Assembly (NCBI GenBank): GCA_020629595.1
Contig: JAHDDA010000042.1
Location: 1-7,899 of the forward strand
Direction of reading: 5' to 3'
Length of the DNA: 7,899 nt
DNA from: Chitinophagales bacterium
GTDB lineage: Bacteria > Bacteroidota > Bacteroidia > Chitinophagales > UBA2359
Part shown: piece by piece, positions 6,124 to 7,899 of the stretch
How positions within the stretch are numbered: the stretch's first letter is position 1
How the letters are laid out: each line of letters starts with the position of its first letter
The notes under the pieces: model-generated
Databases searched by the model: none
What the model was told of the DNA's origin: nothing
The model's input: only the letters and a program-made list of their open reading frames with translations
Program-made: the position numbers and the translations under genes

Positions 6124-7008
6124 TTAATCAAAAATTTCTACTTTGTTTTTATTTACCGCATCGTTATACATATTTTCTTTAGTATTACTCATAAAATGCT
6201 TCTGGCGTTTGTTCATCATTATAGATTTTACATCATTTTTACAATATTCAAAAAGCATATAATTCCCTGCTAAGGAAAAAGTATCAATTTTTACTAGATA
6301 AGTATTTAAAGAATCGGCATAAGTAAGTTTAGTATTATTCATCAAAAACTTTTCTGGGCTTCTTTTAGTTGGAATTTTTAGCTTTTCTTTAAAATCATTA
6401 TACTTAAACCATTGCCCTGTAAAGCTATGCGTTGCATTATATTTAAAGGCAGCATCTTGCAATACTTCAACATTTCCAGAATTAATATCCAAATTTTCAA
6501 ATGCTTTTACCAAAGAATCTAGTTCTGGATTTGTATTTGCTAAAACTAAGTAACGAATTTTAATTAGATTATCATTTGATTTAAAATTTTCTTTATTCAG
6601 TTTAAAATAACTAATCAAATCAGCATTTGCTATGTTAGTATCTACTTTTTCAGATGTCAAAGCTTTTTCAAAAGCAAACATTATTAAAGATTTTCGATAA
6701 TCTGCAACTTGTCTTTCAATTCTTGCTAACTCTTCAGGTTCTAATTGATCTTCAGCATGATAAATTAATGCATTTTTTTTAAGCCAACTATTTATATATT
6801 GTCTCACTTTTGCTGTGCTATCCTCTTTGGCTTGGTTTTGAAATGATAAATCTAAAATTTCTGATTCATACAATACTTTATCGTACACCTTAGCCACAAT
6901 CTTTCCTCCCTCCTGCACACCGTTTGTCTTAAAAAAAGGAATGTAATCACAAGAGCCTAAACCAAAACAAAACAGCATTATAAAATATAAAAATATCTTT
7001 AAACGCAT
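6124..7008 (-). CDS. SurA-N-like periplasmic chaperone lipoprotein (peptidyl-prolyl isomerase family, no parvulin domain)
   Basis: This 294-residue lipoprotein has a clear type II signal, with LGSC at 17-20 and Cys20 as the lipidation site, followed by DYIPFF. The segment IVAKVYDKVLYESEI (37-51) and the helices after it (INSWLKKNALIYHAE, 72-86) match the N-terminal chaperone part of SurA/PpiC proteins. The remainder (about 145-294) is a mixed domain, and I see no parvulin signature (no HILI pair, no GGDLG). In Bacteroidota a lipoprotein of this type commonly sits between a large PpiC-like protein and SurA, as here. It is often annotated as a peptidyl-prolyl isomerase, but chaperone activity without isomerisation is more likely. 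The ATG at 7008 directly abuts the preceding stop (TAG at 7011-7009), so translation is probably coupled. It most likely acts at the periplasmic face of a membrane with its two neighbours. Confidence 0.83.
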   Translation of the reverse strand: MRLKIFLYFIMLFCFGLGSCDYIPFFKTNGVQEGGKIVAKVYDKVLYESEILDLSFQNQAKEDSTAKVRQYINSWLKKNALIYHAEDQLEPEELARIERQVADYRKSLIMFAFEKALTSEKVDTNIANADLISYFKLNKENFKSNDNLIKIRYLVLANTNPELDSLVKAFENLDINSGNVEVLQDAAFKYNATHSFTGQWFKYNDFKEKLKIPTKRSPEKFLMNNTKLTYADSLNTYLVKIDTFSLAGNYMLFEYCKNDVKSIMMNKRQKHFMSNTKENMYNDAVNKNKVEIFD

Positions 7009-7899
7009 CTATTTTCTCTTTTTATACACCTTTTTTAAAACTTTTTCATTTACTTCAATTGAGTGTTTTTTTCTCAATTCAGCTACTAAATTATCAGACA
7101 ATTGAGTTTGAAAGTCATTGATAACTTCACTTTTAGCTTCTTCAAAAGTTTTGGGCATAGGTGGTAATACTCTTTTAGCTTTTACCATATAAAACTTACC
7201 ATCTTTATGTTCTATTATTCTAGAAACTCCTTGTTTCCATTCAATTGCATCAATAATTTCGTCTTCGCCCTTTTCAAACTTACCATCTTTAAGTAATCTA
7301 ATGTTTATTTTTCCATCTTTATTCAATTCAGCATAAACCAAATGGTCATCTTTTTTCTTTAATAAATTTCTTGCTTTTTTGGCTACTGTAGGATTAGAGC
7401 ATCTAAATTTTTCACCTTGTAATCTTTCGGTCCAATTATAATTTTCTTTATTATTATTGTAATACGTTTTTTGTCCTAAAGTATCGGTTACCGATTTTTG
7501 AAAAACTTCTTGGCTTGTTAATTCAAACATTAAAATTCCGTCATAAAATTCTTGCATTAGCCTTGCAAAATCAGGATACTTTGCTTCTAAGTTTTGGTCT
7601 TCAATTTTAATTAATTCTTCAGCAACAAAATTTTCGTAATACTTATTTACAACAGCTTCAAATTCACTAATTCTTTCCTTTTTTTGTGTTTGCATTATAA
7701 AATCAGCGAAGTTTCCAAGTGTATAAAACTTACCATTAGCTTCAAATAAGTTTTGATTCCACTTTTGTTCATCGTTATTTTTAAACCACTTACCTAATAA
7801 TAGAGTTTGATTAAAATTACTACTTAGCTTATCTGAAAAAACTTTACTGTATTTATATTCTTTTTTAAGTTTTTTTACAAATTCATTTCTTGCCAAATG
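7009..7899 (-). CDS. Large parvulin-type peptidyl-prolyl isomerase, C-terminal part (5' end outside window)
   Basis: The reading frame is open to the window edge (the last codon visible is CAT, 7899-7897), so about 297 C-terminal codons are present and the real start lies outside. The TTG at 7896 is not a credible start: the family is much longer and no signal peptide follows. The segment matches the C-terminal region of Bacteroidota periplasmic PpiC-type isomerases: a GKFYTLGNFADFI strand-helix unit, a SQEVFQKSVTDTLGQKTYY helix, an ENYNWTERLQGE segment, EWKQGVSRI, and a closing RVLPPMPKTFEEAKSEVIND then LRKKHSIEVNEKVLKKV. The signal peptide, chaperone domain and parvulin domain should lie in the missing part. 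It is first of the visible operon genes, abuts the next gene, and its promoter must be to the right of this window. Confidence 0.85.
   Translation of the reverse strand, partial: HLARNEFVKKLKKEYKYSKVFSDKLSSNFNQTLLLGKWFKNNDEQKWNQNLFEANGKFYTLGNFADFIMQTQKKERISEFEAVVNKYYENFVAEELIKIEDQNLEAKYPDFARLMQEFYDGILMFELTSQEVFQKSVTDTLGQKTYYNNNKENYNWTERLQGEKFRCSNPTVAKKARNLLKKKDDHLVYAELNKDGKINIRLLKDGKFEKGEDEIIDAIEWKQGVSRIIEHKDGKFYMVKAKRVLPPMPKTFEEAKSEVINDFQTQLSDNLVAELRKKHSIEVNEKVLKKVYKKRK

Noticed and set aside
7894..7896. TTG at 7896 as the start of the rightmost minus-strand gene
   Set aside because: The frame stays open to the window edge, no signal peptide follows, and the family is far longer; this is a partial gene.

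Overview
The window comes from a low-GC member of the Bacteroidota (Bacteroidetes). The evidence is the AT-rich sequence, near absence of Shine-Dalgarno sequences, a TAnnTTTG-like promoter element, and protein families that I associate with this phylum: a DUF3822-type protein, its small membrane-anchored partner, and a trio of parvulin/SurA-type periplasmic chaperone genes. It looks like ordinary chromosomal housekeeping DNA. I see no transposase, phage gene, CRISPR array, tRNA or rRNA. A Flavobacteriia- or Chitinophagia-like marine or environmental lineage is plausible, but the order cannot be fixed from this sequence alone.

Layout from left to right. Positions 1-129 are non-coding and hold an 11-bp perfect inverted repeat that may enclose a small RNA. 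Positions 130-1461 (minus) encode a complete MATE-family multidrug/sodium antiporter. A 206-bp divergent intergenic region (1462-1667) follows, with a weak promoter candidate for the MATE gene and a 17-bp palindrome upstream of the rightward genes. Positions 1668-3142 (plus) are a two-gene unit: a single-pass membrane protein of unknown function and a DUF3822-family protein. The unit ends in a 15-bp tail-to-tail overlap with the minus-strand operon that fills the rest of the window.

That operon reads right to left as five tightly packed genes: the C-terminal part of a large parvulin-type peptidyl-prolyl isomerase (cut by the window edge), a SurA-N-like lipoprotein, a SurA-like isomerase with two parvulin domains, an O6-methylguanine-DNA methyltransferase (ogt), and an orphan probable lipoprotein. 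Stop and start codons abut directly at two junctions (7009/7008 and 4205/4204). A third junction overlaps by 13 or 31 bp, and one is separated by 54 bp.

The three isomerase-type proteins are probably a periplasmic folding pathway for outer-membrane and secreted proteins. The DNA-repair gene and terminal lipoprotein appear to be translated from the same message, an unusual mixture of jobs. The best leads for new biology are the membrane protein/DUF3822 pair, the cysteine-containing orphan lipoprotein at the end of the chaperone operon, and the possible small RNA at the left edge. None is proven by sequence reading alone.
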